From contig NZ_JAPHNA010000002.1 in the NCBI RefSeq assembly GCF_026241315.1, forward strand, positions 90,200-154,199: a stretch of DNA of 64,000 nucleotides, given 5' to 3'. This document shows, in pieces, positions 9,306 through 17,810 of this stretch. Every line of letters starts with the position of its first letter. Position 1 is the first letter of the stretch. This DNA is from Campylobacter sp. MIT 21-1684. Lineage in GTDB: Bacteria; Campylobacterota; Campylobacteria; Campylobacterales; Campylobacteraceae. The notes beneath the pieces are model-generated. The model was not told where the DNA came from, made no database searches, and saw only the letters and a list, made by a program, of their open reading frames with translations. The position numbers were made by a program, and so were the translations under genes.

Positions 9306-10724
9306 CTAGAGAAGTTTGAATTTTGTCTTGCCTGTTTTATCAAAATGTTTTCCTTGTAAAATAATATCAGCAACATTCTCCCAAATGTGTTTTTCATCTA
9401 TATAGACAATATCAAAAGTGTTATCGCGCATTAAAGATTGATAATTAACTTTTTTTGGTGCGTATTTGACAATATAATAAGGATTTATACCAAAAATTTC
9501 TAATTTTATCCTACAAAGTAAATCTAAATCTGAAGTTATAACAAGAAATTTTTTTCTTTGTTCTTTGGTAATTTTTTTAATATACATTAAAAGTTTTTGA
9601 TCAAAAGGATTGAGTGCTGTTTTATTGAGTCTACTTAGATAATGTTCTGCAAAAGCTAAAGCACAAAAAGAATTTTCTATATTGCTTCTTGTGAAATATG
9701 AATTTTTTACCCCAGTGGATTTGAGAGACAAATGCCAAATTTTTATATCTATGATTGTAGCACATAGATTTAGACCAGTAGCGATTTTGGTAAAAAGTTT
9801 TTCTCTTGAAAGTTTAAAGGCATTTTCGAAGATACCTAAATTTTTTTTATAAAAATCGTTTCGTAAAGAATCAAGTTTTTTCAGTGAGCTTTTATAGTAA
9901 TCGTTTTCTTTTTTAAGTTTTGCCATACGCTCTTCTTTTGCCTTTAGTTTGAGAGGATCCTGATTGGAATTAGAGCGTAAGTTTATTTCAAGTTGTAAGT
10001 TTTTTATTTGTGATTCAAGTGAAGAAGAACGATTTTTTCTTGTATCTATTGTTGCAACTAAAGCTTGATAATGGCATTGTAAAGACAAGAAATTTTCATT
10101 AAAAATTTTTGTGATATTAATCATTTTATGTTTGTCTTTCATATCATTATAGGAATTTTCAAGATGCATTATTATGCTTTTAAGTACTGCAAATTGTGTT
10201 TGATCTGTGGAATTATCCATAAAAATAAGAGTGTCAAGAGCTTTATTAATAAAACGTTTGAGTATAAAATAATCCAAAATACAAGGGATTTCTTTTTCAT
10301 CTTGAACATTTGATTTTAATGTTTCAACAGAAAGTATTTCTTCGGCAAAATAATTTTGTATAGCTTGAGGAATGGTAAAGGAGAGAGGAATTTTTTCTAT
10401 TGCATCATAATCTGTACTTCGATAAAGTTCAGTAATATACGCACTACGTCGTGAATTTTGTATATCTTCAAGTTCATCGTCATTATCAGTCCTCCAAAAA
10501 TCATTCTCGTTTATAAAATCACCTTCTTTAAATTCTTGAAATCGAGAAGGGCGAATTCCTGTAATACTTTTACCATCAGAATGAAATTCTACGAGCATAC
10601 CAACACACGGCATACTTCTTTTATCGCTCCAAATATATTTGTTAAAATCGAAAAAAACTTTGGCAGAATTCGTTACCGTTCCACGTCCTGTGGAATCCAT
10701 ATAAATAGCTATTTTACCGTGCAT
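9306..10724 (-). CDS. Conserved protein of unknown function with central coiled coil
   Basis: 472 aa, not recognised. The N-terminal 65 residues (MHGKIAIYMDSTGRGTVTN, then GMLVEFHSDGKSITGIRPS) look like a small beta-barrel of the cold-shock/S1 sort. A coiled coil spans about residues 228-295 (repeated Glu/Lys/Leu, LKAKEERMAKLKKEN). The C-terminal 130 residues hold hydrophobic strands such as KKFLVITSDLDLLCRI and FDIVYIDEKHIW, resembling a receiver or PIN-like alpha/beta fold. No membrane segment or signal peptide. It lies between guaA and purD with its own AAGGAAAGAG site, as I recall for the C. jejuni orthologue. Function should not be guessed. Confidence 0.7.
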   Translation of the reverse strand: MHGKIAIYMDSTGRGTVTNSAKVFFDFNKYIWSDKRSMPCVGMLVEFHSDGKSITGIRPSRFQEFKEGDFINENDFWRTDNDDELEDIQNSRRSAYITELYRSTDYDAIEKIPLSFTIPQAIQNYFAEEILSVETLKSNVQDEKEIPCILDYFILKRFINKALDTLIFMDNSTDQTQFAVLKSIIMHLENSYNDMKDKHKMINITKIFNENFLSLQCHYQALVATIDTRKNRSSSLESQIKNLQLEINLRSNSNQDPLKLKAKEERMAKLKKENDYYKSSLKKLDSLRNDFYKKNLGIFENAFKLSREKLFTKIATGLNLCATIIDIKIWHLSLKSTGVKNSYFTRSNIENSFCALAFAEHYLSRLNKTALNPFDQKLLMYIKKITKEQRKKFLVITSDLDLLCRIKLEIFGINPYYIVKYAPKKVNYQSLMRDNTFDIVYIDEKHIWENVADIILQGKHFDKTGKTKFKLL

Positions 10725-10819
10725 ACTCTTTCCTTGTAAAATTTCATAGAGTGAAATTTTAGCTTTATGTTTATAAATTTTTTATAAGGTCTCTTTAAAA
10801 AAAGCTTTGCTTCTAAGCA

Positions 10820-12355
10820 CTATTCCCATTCTATTGTTGCAGGTGGTTTGCTTGAAATATCATAAACAACGCGGTTAATTCCATTGACTTCATTAATAAT
10901 ACGTCTGCTGATGTTTTCTAAAATACCATAAGGTATATGAGTGAAAGCCGCTGTCATTCCATCACTAGCATTGACAATCCTAATGCAAACAGCATTTTCA
11001 TAGCTGCGGTTATCTCCCATTACTCCAACACTTTTTACATTTAAAAGCACGCAAAAAGCCTGCCAAGTTTTTTCATACCATCCTGTACTTTTTAATTCCT
11101 CTTGTAAAATGCAATCAGCCTTTCTTAACACATCAAGACTTTGTTTTTTCACTTCACCCATAATACGTATAGCAAGTCCGGGTCCGGGAAAAGGGTGTCT
11201 ATAAACAAGCTCTTTGCTAAGCCCAAGTTCAAGTCCTAAAGCTCGAACTTCATCTTTAAAAATTTCTTTTAGAGGTTCGATAAGTTTTAAATTCATTTTT
11301 TCAGGCAAACCACCTACATTATGATGGCTTTTAATTGTCTTGCCTGCTCCAATAACAGAACTCTCAATAATATCCGTATACAGTGTACCTTGAGCAAGAT
11401 ACCGTACGCCACTATGTTTTTTTGCTTCTTGTTCAAAAACTTCTATGAAGGTGCTTCCTATAATTTTACGTTTTTGTTCAGGATCTTTTACTCCCTGAAG
11501 GCGACTTAAAAAAAGCTCACTTGCATCGATACTAATAAGTTCTATGCCTAAAGAATGCTTGAGCATAAATTCAACCTGTTCTTTTTCATTCTCTCGTAAA
11601 AGCCCATTATCAACAAAAACAGCTACAAGTTGATTCTTAATCGCATTTGCTAAGAGTGCGGCAACTACACTGCTATCAACACCTCCACTTACAGCGCAAA
11701 GTACTTTGTTTTTGCCTACTTCTTTGCGAATTTTTTCTGCTTGAAATTTTGCAAAAGAGCCCATATTCCAAACACTTTCACAATTACAAATGTATTTAGC
11801 AAAATTTTTTAGGATATTTTTTCCAAATTCGCTGTGTTGCACTTCAGGATGAAATTGTAAGGCAAAAAATTTGCGTTTTTCATCGCCAAAAACACAATAA
11901 GGGCTATTTTCGCTTGTAGCTAAAATTTCAAAACCATCGGGTACATCTTCAACTTTATCAGAATGACTCATCCATACTACTTGCTTTTGAGGTAAATTTT
12001 TAAACAAGGCACTTTCTTTTGTAAGTTCAATACTTGCTTTGCCGTATTCTTTATAAGCTGCTGGAGCTACACTTGTTTTAAAATGGTATGCCATTAATTG
12101 CATACCATAGCAAATTCCAAGCAAGGGTATGCCAAGTTCAAACACTCCAAAATCGCAAAAATATGCATCAGTTGCATACACGCTAGCAGGACCACCGCTT
12201 AAAATAATACCTTTTGGTTGTTTTGCTTTAATGTCAATTAAAGCTATATTAAAGGGTAAAATTTCAGCATACACACCTTGTTCTCTTAGTCTTCGTGCTA
12301 TAAGTTGGGTGTATTGACTTCCAAAATCTAAAATGACAATATCTGCTTTTTTCAT
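10820..12355 (-). CDS. guaA: GMP synthase (glutamine-hydrolysing)
   Basis: 511 aa, full length. The class I glutamine amidotransferase domain has nucleophile C82 in GICYGMQ and the His-Glu pair H169/E171 (FHPEVQHS). The ATP pyrophosphatase domain has SGGVDSS at 223-229, and the dimerisation domain ends in [11 protein letters not shown]. It aminates XMP to GMP. It is probably monocistronic with its own promoter upstream of 12356, on the strand that also carries purD. Confidence 0.97.
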   Translation of the reverse strand: MKKADIVILDFGSQYTQLIARRLREQGVYAEILPFNIALIDIKAKQPKGIILSGGPASVYATDAYFCDFGVFELGIPLLGICYGMQLMAYHFKTSVAPAAYKEYGKASIELTKESALFKNLPQKQVVWMSHSDKVEDVPDGFEILATSENSPYCVFGDEKRKFFALQFHPEVQHSEFGKNILKNFAKYICNCESVWNMGSFAKFQAEKIRKEVGKNKVLCAVSGGVDSSVVAALLANAIKNQLVAVFVDNGLLRENEKEQVEFMLKHSLGIELISIDASELFLSRLQGVKDPEQKRKIIGSTFIEVFEQEAKKHSGVRYLAQGTLYTDIIESSVIGAGKTIKSHHNVGGLPEKMNLKLIEPLKEIFKDEVRALGLELGLSKELVYRHPFPGPGLAIRIMGEVKKQSLDVLRKADCILQEELKSTGWYEKTWQAFCVLLNVKSVGVMGDNRSYENAVCIRIVNASDGMTAAFTHIPYGILENISRRIINEVNGINRVVYDISSKPPATIEWE

Positions 12356-12649
12356 AAGTAATGAAACCTTTAATGTTTTATTAAATGAGGCATAATTTTA
12401 GCTTAATTTCATTAAGAATTGAATTAAGTTTCAATTGAGTTTGTAATTTCATATAGAAAGTGTTTTTTTAATTTTCTTCGATATTTTTGTATTTATATTT
12501 TGAGAATTTTTTCATTCTAAAGTAAAGAAAAAAATTTTTAATTGATTTTCTAATTTTTATCAACACATTATAGTTTGATTGAGAATTGAAGCAGATTTGA
12601 TGGGTATGAAACAAATCTTATCGCACTGGTGAAATTTTTTGAGTATATT
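12356..12649. other. Intergenic gap between guaA and the small lipoprotein gene
   Basis: 294 nt of very AT-rich sequence with no ORF of good quality on either strand and no convincing hairpin-plus-T terminator. It holds the divergent guaA promoter area (minus strand, near 12390-12410). Nothing else could be supported. Confidence 0.5.
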
Positions 12650-12781
12650 TTACCAACGTTGGAGCTGTTGAAACTCTTTTATGCTTTTTACAGAACCATT
12701 TTGTTCATAAACCGTATATCGAGGATCGTCCTTATAGCCGCAGGCTGATAAAAAGATTAAGAAAAAAAATGATACAATCAA
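12650..12781 (-). CDS. Small lipoprotein with LptM-like CGYK motif
   Basis: About 43 aa if the TTG at 12781 is the start; the longer frame to 12850 runs through the divergent DciA-like gene and is unlikely. A hydrophobic stretch ends in the lipobox LSAC, followed at once by GYKDDPRY. Tiny lipoproteins with Cys-Gly-Tyr-Lys directly after the lipobox are typical of LptM, which helps mature LptD in Enterobacteria; that role here is only a suggestion. No good ribosome site is visible before the TTG, so the start is uncertain. Confidence 0.5.
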   Translation of the reverse strand: MIVSFFFLIFLSACGYKDDPRYTVYEQNGSVKSIKEFQQLQRW

Positions 12782-12784
12782 GTT

Positions 12785-13246
12785 ATGAAAAGAAATTTTA
12801 TAATAAAAAATTCTAATTCCATTCTGAATGAATTGATGGGCAAGTCTCATTATAAACCTTTGAAAAATATATTTTTTTGTAAAGATTTTATCCGTTTAAT
12901 GCTTCCTGATAAAAGACGTCTCATTGCTAAAGCTTTTATTACAAATACAACTTTCAATATTATGACTTTTCATACAACCGGTTATCAAGAACTCAATCAC
13001 GATGATAGCAAATTTTCTATTAAACTTCTTCTAAAACAGTATGCACAAGCTTATCCTTTGAGTGAATTTTCGTGCATTAAAGAAGTAAAAATTTTTTCAC
13101 AACGTTATACAAGCTTAAAGCAAGAGGTTGCTAAAACTGAAAAAGTTTTTATTGAACTTAGTCTTGGAAAATTTAAAAATCCTTTTCGTAATGAAAATTT
13201 AGCAAAAAAATTTGAAGAATTGCGGATGCTTATAAAAAATGGCTAA
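12785..13246 (+). CDS. DUF721/DciA-like protein
   Basis: 153 aa. The N-terminal third (SILNELMGKSHYKPLKNIFFCKDFIRLMLP) and the following strands (RLIAKAFITNTTFNIMTFHT) fit the DUF721 family, whose best known member DciA loads the replicative helicase in bacteria lacking DnaC, as Campylobacter does. The C-terminus is charged and probably helical. It overlaps uvrC by 8 nt, so the two are co-translated. The helicase-loader role is an inference from the family, not from a motif seen here. Confidence 0.6.
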   Translation: MKRNFIIKNSNSILNELMGKSHYKPLKNIFFCKDFIRLMLPDKRRLIAKAFITNTTFNIMTFHTTGYQELNHDDSKFSIKLLLKQYAQAYPLSEFSCIKEVKIFSQRYTSLKQEVAKTEKVFIELSLGKFKNPFRNENLAKKFEELRMLIKNG

Positions 13247-15059
13247 GATTCTTTTGCCATATTCTTTAGAAAATGAACTCAAAAATCTGCCAGAAAGCCC
13301 AGGAATTTACCAATACTTTTCAAATAGTGGCAGACTTTTATATGTAGGCAAGGCAAAGAATCTTAAAAATCGCATACGTTCATATTTTACTTTCAGCCCG
13401 TACTTGCAAGCTAATTCTAAAACTTCTTTGCGTATTCAAAAAATGATACAAGAAACAACGCATATAGAGATAATCAGTACAGAGAGTGAAGCTGATGCAT
13501 TGATTTTAGAAAATTCTTTTATTAAACAACTTCGACCAAAATATAATATCTTGCTTAGAGATGATAAAACTTATCCCTATATTTATGTGGATTATTCACA
13601 AGATTATCCTCGTTTTGAAAGTACAAGAAAGCTTATTAAAAAAAAGAAAATTAAGTACTTTGGACCCTTTTTTAAAGGAGTAAAAGAACTCTTAAATGCT
13701 CTCTATCTTTACTATCCTTTAAAGCAAAAAAATTCTTGCAAAAACCCTTGTATTTTTTATCAAATTTCTCGTTGTAAAGCGCCTTGTGCTGGATATATTG
13801 GTAAAGAAGAGTATGCTAAAATTGTATCTGAAGCTACAAATGCTCTACTCAATCCTAGCATTTTAATTAGAAATTTAGAACAGCAAATGTTTCAGCTTTC
13901 GGAAAATGAAAACTATGAAGAAGCAGCCAAATTGCGAAACCAAATTTCTATTATTAAAGCTTTGCAGGTTAAGATCCATATTGATATTGCAAAATTGGAA
14001 GATTTTGAAATTTTTGCTCTCGCGTCTGAAAACAATTTTTTAAGCACTTTACGTTTTATTATACAAAATGGCAAAATTATTAGTGTTGTCAATAAAATAA
14101 TTCAAGTAAAAATAGAATATGAAAAAAACGAAATTTATAAACAACTTATTTTGGAACATTCTTGCAGTGATATACCTTTAATTGCAGATACTATTTATGT
14201 ATATGAGGATTTTGAAGACAGAAAATTACTTGAAAATATATTATGCAAACAAAACAGAAAAAAAATTCATATAAAAGTCCCAAAAAAAGGTGAAAAAAGA
14301 AGAATTTGTGATTTGGCATACCAAAACGCTTTTTTATATCTTAAACAGCAGAGTACAAATCATATTTTCGCTTTACAAAAAGAATTACAAAAGTATTTTG
14401 AGCTTGAAAATTTGCCTTGTTGTGTAGAAATTTTTGATAATTCTCATTTGCAAGGTGAAGCTAATGTAGGGGCTATGGTTTGTTTTGAAGGGAATGCTTT
14501 TTCAAAGTCAAGATATAGAAAATTTCATCTTTGCTTTCAGAATGACTATGAACAAATGCGTGAAGTACTAACACGTAGAGTTTTAGATTTTAATACAATA
14601 CCACCACCTGATTTATGGCTTATTGATGGGGGTAAGGCTTTGCTTGATTTGGCACGGTCTATTCTTCAAAATAGAGGAGCTAATGTTGATGTTTTAGCTA
14701 TTTCAAAAGAAAAAATTGATTCAAAAGCATACCGTGCAAAAGGTAAAGCCAAAGATTTGATTTATTCTTCTAAAGGCAAGTTTGTCCTCGATACTGATGA
14801 TAAAAAATTACAATTTTTGCAAAGATTACGCGATGAAGCCCATCGCTTCGCTCTTAGTTTTCATCAAGAGACGAAAAGAAAACAGGATTTGCAAGCTTCA
14901 AGGCTTTTTCAGCAAGGTTTTTCACAAGCAAAAGTGCGCAAACTTCTGTCATACTTCGGTACTTTTGAGGCTATTTATCAGGCAGATTTTGATGAACTTC
15001 AACAAATAATTGGCACACAAACAGCAAAGAAATTGCAAAAACTTTCATTTAAGGAGTAA
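13239..15059 (+). CDS. uvrC: Excinuclease ABC subunit C
   Basis: 606 aa, full length. N-terminal GIY-YIG nuclease (GIYQYF at 22-27, YVGKAKNLKNRI from 35) makes the 3' incision. A UVR motif near 205-230 (NYEEAAKLRNQI) binds UvrB, and the RNase H-like C-domain (EIFDNSHLQGEANVGAMVCF) makes the 5' incision. A helix-hairpin-helix tail (KLLSYFGTFEAIYQADFDELQQIIG) ends the protein. It overlaps the DciA-like gene, an order I recall for C. jejuni. Confidence 0.96.
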   Translation: MAKILLPYSLENELKNLPESPGIYQYFSNSGRLLYVGKAKNLKNRIRSYFTFSPYLQANSKTSLRIQKMIQETTHIEIISTESEADALILENSFIKQLRPKYNILLRDDKTYPYIYVDYSQDYPRFESTRKLIKKKKIKYFGPFFKGVKELLNALYLYYPLKQKNSCKNPCIFYQISRCKAPCAGYIGKEEYAKIVSEATNALLNPSILIRNLEQQMFQLSENENYEEAAKLRNQISIIKALQVKIHIDIAKLEDFEIFALASENNFLSTLRFIIQNGKIISVVNKIIQVKIEYEKNEIYKQLILEHSCSDIPLIADTIYVYEDFEDRKLLENILCKQNRKKIHIKVPKKGEKRRICDLAYQNAFLYLKQQSTNHIFALQKELQKYFELENLPCCVEIFDNSHLQGEANVGAMVCFEGNAFSKSRYRKFHLCFQNDYEQMREVLTRRVLDFNTIPPPDLWLIDGGKALLDLARSILQNRGANVDVLAISKEKIDSKAYRAKGKAKDLIYSSKGKFVLDTDDKKLQFLQRLRDEAHRFALSFHQETKRKQDLQASRLFQQGFSQAKVRKLLSYFGTFEAIYQADFDELQQIIGTQTAKKLQKLSFKE

Positions 15060-15108
15060 GTTCTTACATTTTACTTTTTTTTAAGAAATATTTGCTAAAT
15101 TTTTGCTT

Positions 15109-15114
15109 TATAAA
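15109..15114 (+). promoter_or_regulatory. Possible -10 box for the leader peptide and monooxygenase island
   Basis: TATAAA in an AT-rich stretch 27 nt before the leader peptide ATG, followed by a very strong AAAAGGAGG ribosome site at 15125-15132. Position and context fit a sigma-70 promoter, but the box is not a perfect consensus. Confidence 0.4.
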
Positions 15115-15141
15115 ATAAATCATAAAAAGGAGGCTTTGTTA

Positions 15142-15222
15142 ATGTCAGCTTTAAGCTTTAATTTTAAGTTTTCATTTTTTATGACTCATACTTCTTATAT
15201 GTGCCTTTGCGCACAAAAATAA
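15142..15222 (+). CDS. Probable Cys-codon leader peptide upstream of the sulfur-type island
   Basis: A 26-codon ORF beginning MSALSFNF and ending TSYMCLCAQK, with the best ribosome site in the region (AAAAGGAGG). Two TGC codons sit four and six codons from the end. A hairpin at 15201-15214 (GTGC, CTTTGC loop, GCAC; extendable by one T-A pair) encloses both Cys codons. This is the layout of a translation-sensing attenuator: ribosomes slowed by low cysteinyl-tRNA would disturb the hairpin. About 175 nt separate it from the monooxygenase gene. Regulation is inferred; only ORF, ribosome site and hairpin are seen. Confidence 0.6.
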   Translation: MSALSFNFKFSFFMTHTSYMCLCAQK

Positions 15223-15313
15223 TCTTATTCTATATTTTTATTCTAATTTCTTATTAATTCGTAGTTTTATCGCGAGAGAATTTTATTTTTAGTTATATTT
15301 AAAGGAAAAAATA

Positions 15314-15424
15314 ATGATAAATATAAAAATTATAGTAGCTAATAATCCATTTTTTTATGGAGTTATACAGAGCTATTTGAGTAGAAAAAGGATACAAAAT
15401 GAGCAGAAGACAAATCCATTTTAA
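15314..15424 (+). CDS. Small ORF of unknown function overlapping the monooxygenase start
   Basis: 36 codons starting MINIKIIVANNPFFYG after an AAAGGAAAAA site. It ends 26 nt inside the monooxygenase gene in another frame. It could be a second leader that couples translation, or the relic of a decayed gene; I recognise no family. The overlap leaves the downstream start unaffected because that gene has its own AAAAGGATAC site. Confidence 0.3.
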   Translation: MINIKIIVANNPFFYGVIQSYLSRKRIQNEQKTNPF

Positions 15425-16823
15425 TGCCTTTGAAATGAATTGTATTTCTCATCTTAGTCCGGGATTGTGGCGCTATCCCAAAGACCAAGCACTACGATAT
15501 AAAGATATTGAGTATTGGCAAAATATTGCAAAAATCGCAGAAAAAGGGTTATTTGATGCCATTTTTATCGCTGATGTCATCGGCATATATGATATTTATG
15601 GCGGTAATGACTTAGGTGCGCTCAAAACCGCTTTGCAAGTGCCTGTGAATGACCCTACACAACTTGCTGTAATTGGCGCAGCAGTTACGCAACATTTAGG
15701 TTTTGGTGTAACTGCAGGTGTGCCTTTTGAGCACCCTTTTCCTTTTGCACGCCGCCTTAGCACACTTGATCATCTTACCAAAGGACGCGTAGGTTGGAAT
15801 ATCGTTACAGGCTATCTCCCAAGTGCAAACAAAAATATAGGTTCAAGCGAACTTCCACACGATGAAAGGTATGATGTAGCTGATGAGTATATGGAAGTCA
15901 TTTATAAGCTTTTAGAGGGGAGTTGGGAAGATGATGCGGTGATATTAGATGAGCAAAGCGGTGATTTTGCTAATCCTGACAAGATACACCACATAGGACA
16001 TCACGGCAAATATTTTGATGTACCCGGCATTCATATGTGTGAGCCAAGCATTCAACGCACCCCTGTGCTCTTTCAAGCAGGAAATTCTATTCGTGGGAGG
16101 AAATTTGCAGCCACGCACGCAGAGGCTATTTTCATTGCACCTCCTACAAAAGAATATGCTAAAACTGCTGTGAAGCAAGTGCGTGATGCGCTTATCAAAG
16201 CTGGACGCGACCCATATAGTGCAAAAATTTATCTTCTTGCTACTATTATCACCGATTCAAATGAGAATCTTGCTCAAGCCAAATATAAAGATTTACTTTC
16301 TTATGCAAGCGTTGAAGGCTCACTTGTTATCAATTCAGGCTGGCTTGGAGTAGATTTAGCCAAATATAAGCTTGATGACCCACTAAGCAATATTCAGTCA
16401 AATGCCATAGTAGCACAAGTAGAGGCTTTGAGTAATTCTACCACAGATGATGGGAGAATTTGGACTTTGAGAGATTTAATCAAACTTACAGGTATAGGCT
16501 GTCAAGGACCAAAATTTGTTGGGAGTCCGCAAAAAGTAGCAGACATTTTAGAAGAATTTATTCAATACTCTGACGCTGATGGATTCAATCTCGCATATGC
16601 TACAACGCCAGGTACTTTTGAGGATGTAGTAGAGTTTATCGTCCCTGAACTCCAAAAACGAGGAGTGTATAAAGAATCTTACACTCAAGGAAGTTTGCGG
16701 CATAAACTTTTTGGTAGAGGTGATAGACTTGGCAATGATCATCTTGCTTCGCAATACAGGGTAGGCGGTGCAAAATGCACTATAAATGATTATGTTAATA
16801 CGAGCAGAAAAAAGGAGAACTAA
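15399..16823 (+). CDS. Flavin-dependent monooxygenase, luciferase-like NtaA/SnaA/DszA/CmoJ family
   Basis: 474 aa. The N-terminus (HFNAFEMNCISHLSPGLWRYP) and the blocks GLFDAIFIADVIGIYDIYGG, HPFPFARRLSTLDHLTKGRVGWNIVTG and PVLFQAGNSIRGRKFAATHAEAIF are typical of the bacterial luciferase superfamily's NtaA branch, which uses reduced FMN and O2 to cleave C-N or C-S bonds. CmoJ (YtnJ) of B. subtilis, in the S-(2-succino)cysteine pathway, belongs here. It is followed by an ATP-grasp ligase (3-nt gap), a second monooxygenase and an ABC transporter. The substrate is unknown; an organosulfur amino acid is the best guess. Higher GC and codon use suggest acquisition. Confidence 0.85.
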   Translation: MSRRQIHFNAFEMNCISHLSPGLWRYPKDQALRYKDIEYWQNIAKIAEKGLFDAIFIADVIGIYDIYGGNDLGALKTALQVPVNDPTQLAVIGAAVTQHLGFGVTAGVPFEHPFPFARRLSTLDHLTKGRVGWNIVTGYLPSANKNIGSSELPHDERYDVADEYMEVIYKLLEGSWEDDAVILDEQSGDFANPDKIHHIGHHGKYFDVPGIHMCEPSIQRTPVLFQAGNSIRGRKFAATHAEAIFIAPPTKEYAKTAVKQVRDALIKAGRDPYSAKIYLLATIITDSNENLAQAKYKDLLSYASVEGSLVINSGWLGVDLAKYKLDDPLSNIQSNAIVAQVEALSNSTTDDGRIWTLRDLIKLTGIGCQGPKFVGSPQKVADILEEFIQYSDADGFNLAYATTPGTFEDVVEFIVPELQKRGVYKESYTQGSLRHKLFGRGDRLGNDHLASQYRVGGAKCTINDYVNTSRKKEN

Positions 16824-16826
16824 GTA

Positions 16827-17810
16827 ATGTTGTATAATCAATTACAAAATGGTATTTTTATTATCCACGAGAATCCAGAGTGGATTCCACCTTTTAGAGA
16901 GGCTTTTGAACGCGCTCAAGTGCCATTTCAAGAGATTATTCTCACAGAAGGCGCTTTTTTCCTTGACAAAGAGCCTCCTCAAGGTGTGTTTTGGTCGCGG
17001 CTTAGTGCATCTTGCCATACGCGTAATAATGCTTTTTCTAAAGAATATGGTAGAGCAATTTTACAATGGTTAGAGGCTTACAAAAGACGAGTGATAAATG
17101 GTTCAAATGTACTTGAATTTGAAATAAGTAAAATCAAACAGTATCTTGCGCTCAATACCGCAGGATTCTTAACGCCAAAAACCTATGCGTGTTTTGGTAA
17201 AACGCATTTGCTTGAAGTAGCAAAAACATTTCAAACTCCTTTTATTGTTAAACACAATCAAGGCGGCAAGGGTTTAGGGGTAAGGTTTTTTGATGAATAT
17301 GAAAATTTTAAAAAATATATTGGTAGTGATGAATTTGAAATGCCTATTGACGGTATTACCTTACTCCAAGAATATATTAAAGCAAAAGAAACTTTTATTA
17401 CAAGACTTGAATTTATAGGAGGGAAGTTTTTTTACGCTGTACGTGTCGATACAAGTGATGGTTCTTTTGAATTGTGCCCTGCTGAATCGTGTGAGATTGA
17501 GACAAGAAAAAAGACACCAAAACTTGCAGGAGGTGCTTGTGATATAACGAGTCAATTTACTCTAAGAGAGGATATACACTCTCAAATGCCTTTTGTGCAG
17601 CAACTTGAAAATTTTTTATATAAGTGTAATATCGAAGTTGCAGGTGTTGAGGTCATTGAAACACAAGAAAATGAGCTTGTAGTGTATGATATTAATACTA
17701 ATACAAATTACAATAAAGCTGTGGAGATGAGTTTAAGAGTAAAACAAGGTGGAGCTGCTGATCGAATCGTGCAATTTTTATGCGATGAATTAAAAAAAGT
17801 GAAAGGATAA
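16827..17810 (+). CDS. ATP-grasp ligase, RimK/glutathione-synthetase-like
   Basis: 327 aa, no signal peptide. The ATP-grasp domain shows the Lys and Gly-rich loop FIVKHNQGGKGLGVRFF and the metal-binding end VVYDINTNTNYN (Asp-x-Asn). The N-terminal 100 residues (ENPEWIPPFREAFERAQVPFQ, then GVFWSRLSASCHTRN) form a pre-ATP-grasp domain seen in RimK-like ligases. Such enzymes join a carboxylate to an amine or thiol using ATP. It lies between two monooxygenases with a 3-nt gap before it and a TAATG overlap after, so it belongs to their pathway. It may conjugate or protect the substrate; B. subtilis uses an N-acetyltransferase in the comparable step (inference). Confidence 0.75.
   Translation: MLYNQLQNGIFIIHENPEWIPPFREAFERAQVPFQEIILTEGAFFLDKEPPQGVFWSRLSASCHTRNNAFSKEYGRAILQWLEAYKRRVINGSNVLEFEISKIKQYLALNTAGFLTPKTYACFGKTHLLEVAKTFQTPFIVKHNQGGKGLGVRFFDEYENFKKYIGSDEFEMPIDGITLLQEYIKAKETFITRLEFIGGKFFYAVRVDTSDGSFELCPAESCEIETRKKTPKLAGGACDITSQFTLREDIHSQMPFVQQLENFLYKCNIEVAGVEVIETQENELVVYDINTNTNYNKAVEMSLRVKQGGAADRIVQFLCDELKKVKG

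Noticed and set aside
10738..10760. 9-bp AT-rich inverted repeat downstream of guaA
   Set aside because: No T-run follows on the minus strand, and it overlaps the ribosome site region of the next gene, so a terminator is not supported.
12782..12850. Extended start of the small lipoprotein
   Set aside because: It would run through the divergent DciA-like gene and put 23 residues before the signal peptide.
15060..15100. Short GTAAG/CTTAC hairpin after uvrC as terminator
   Set aside because: Stem is only five pairs and the T-run is separated from it; too weak to call.
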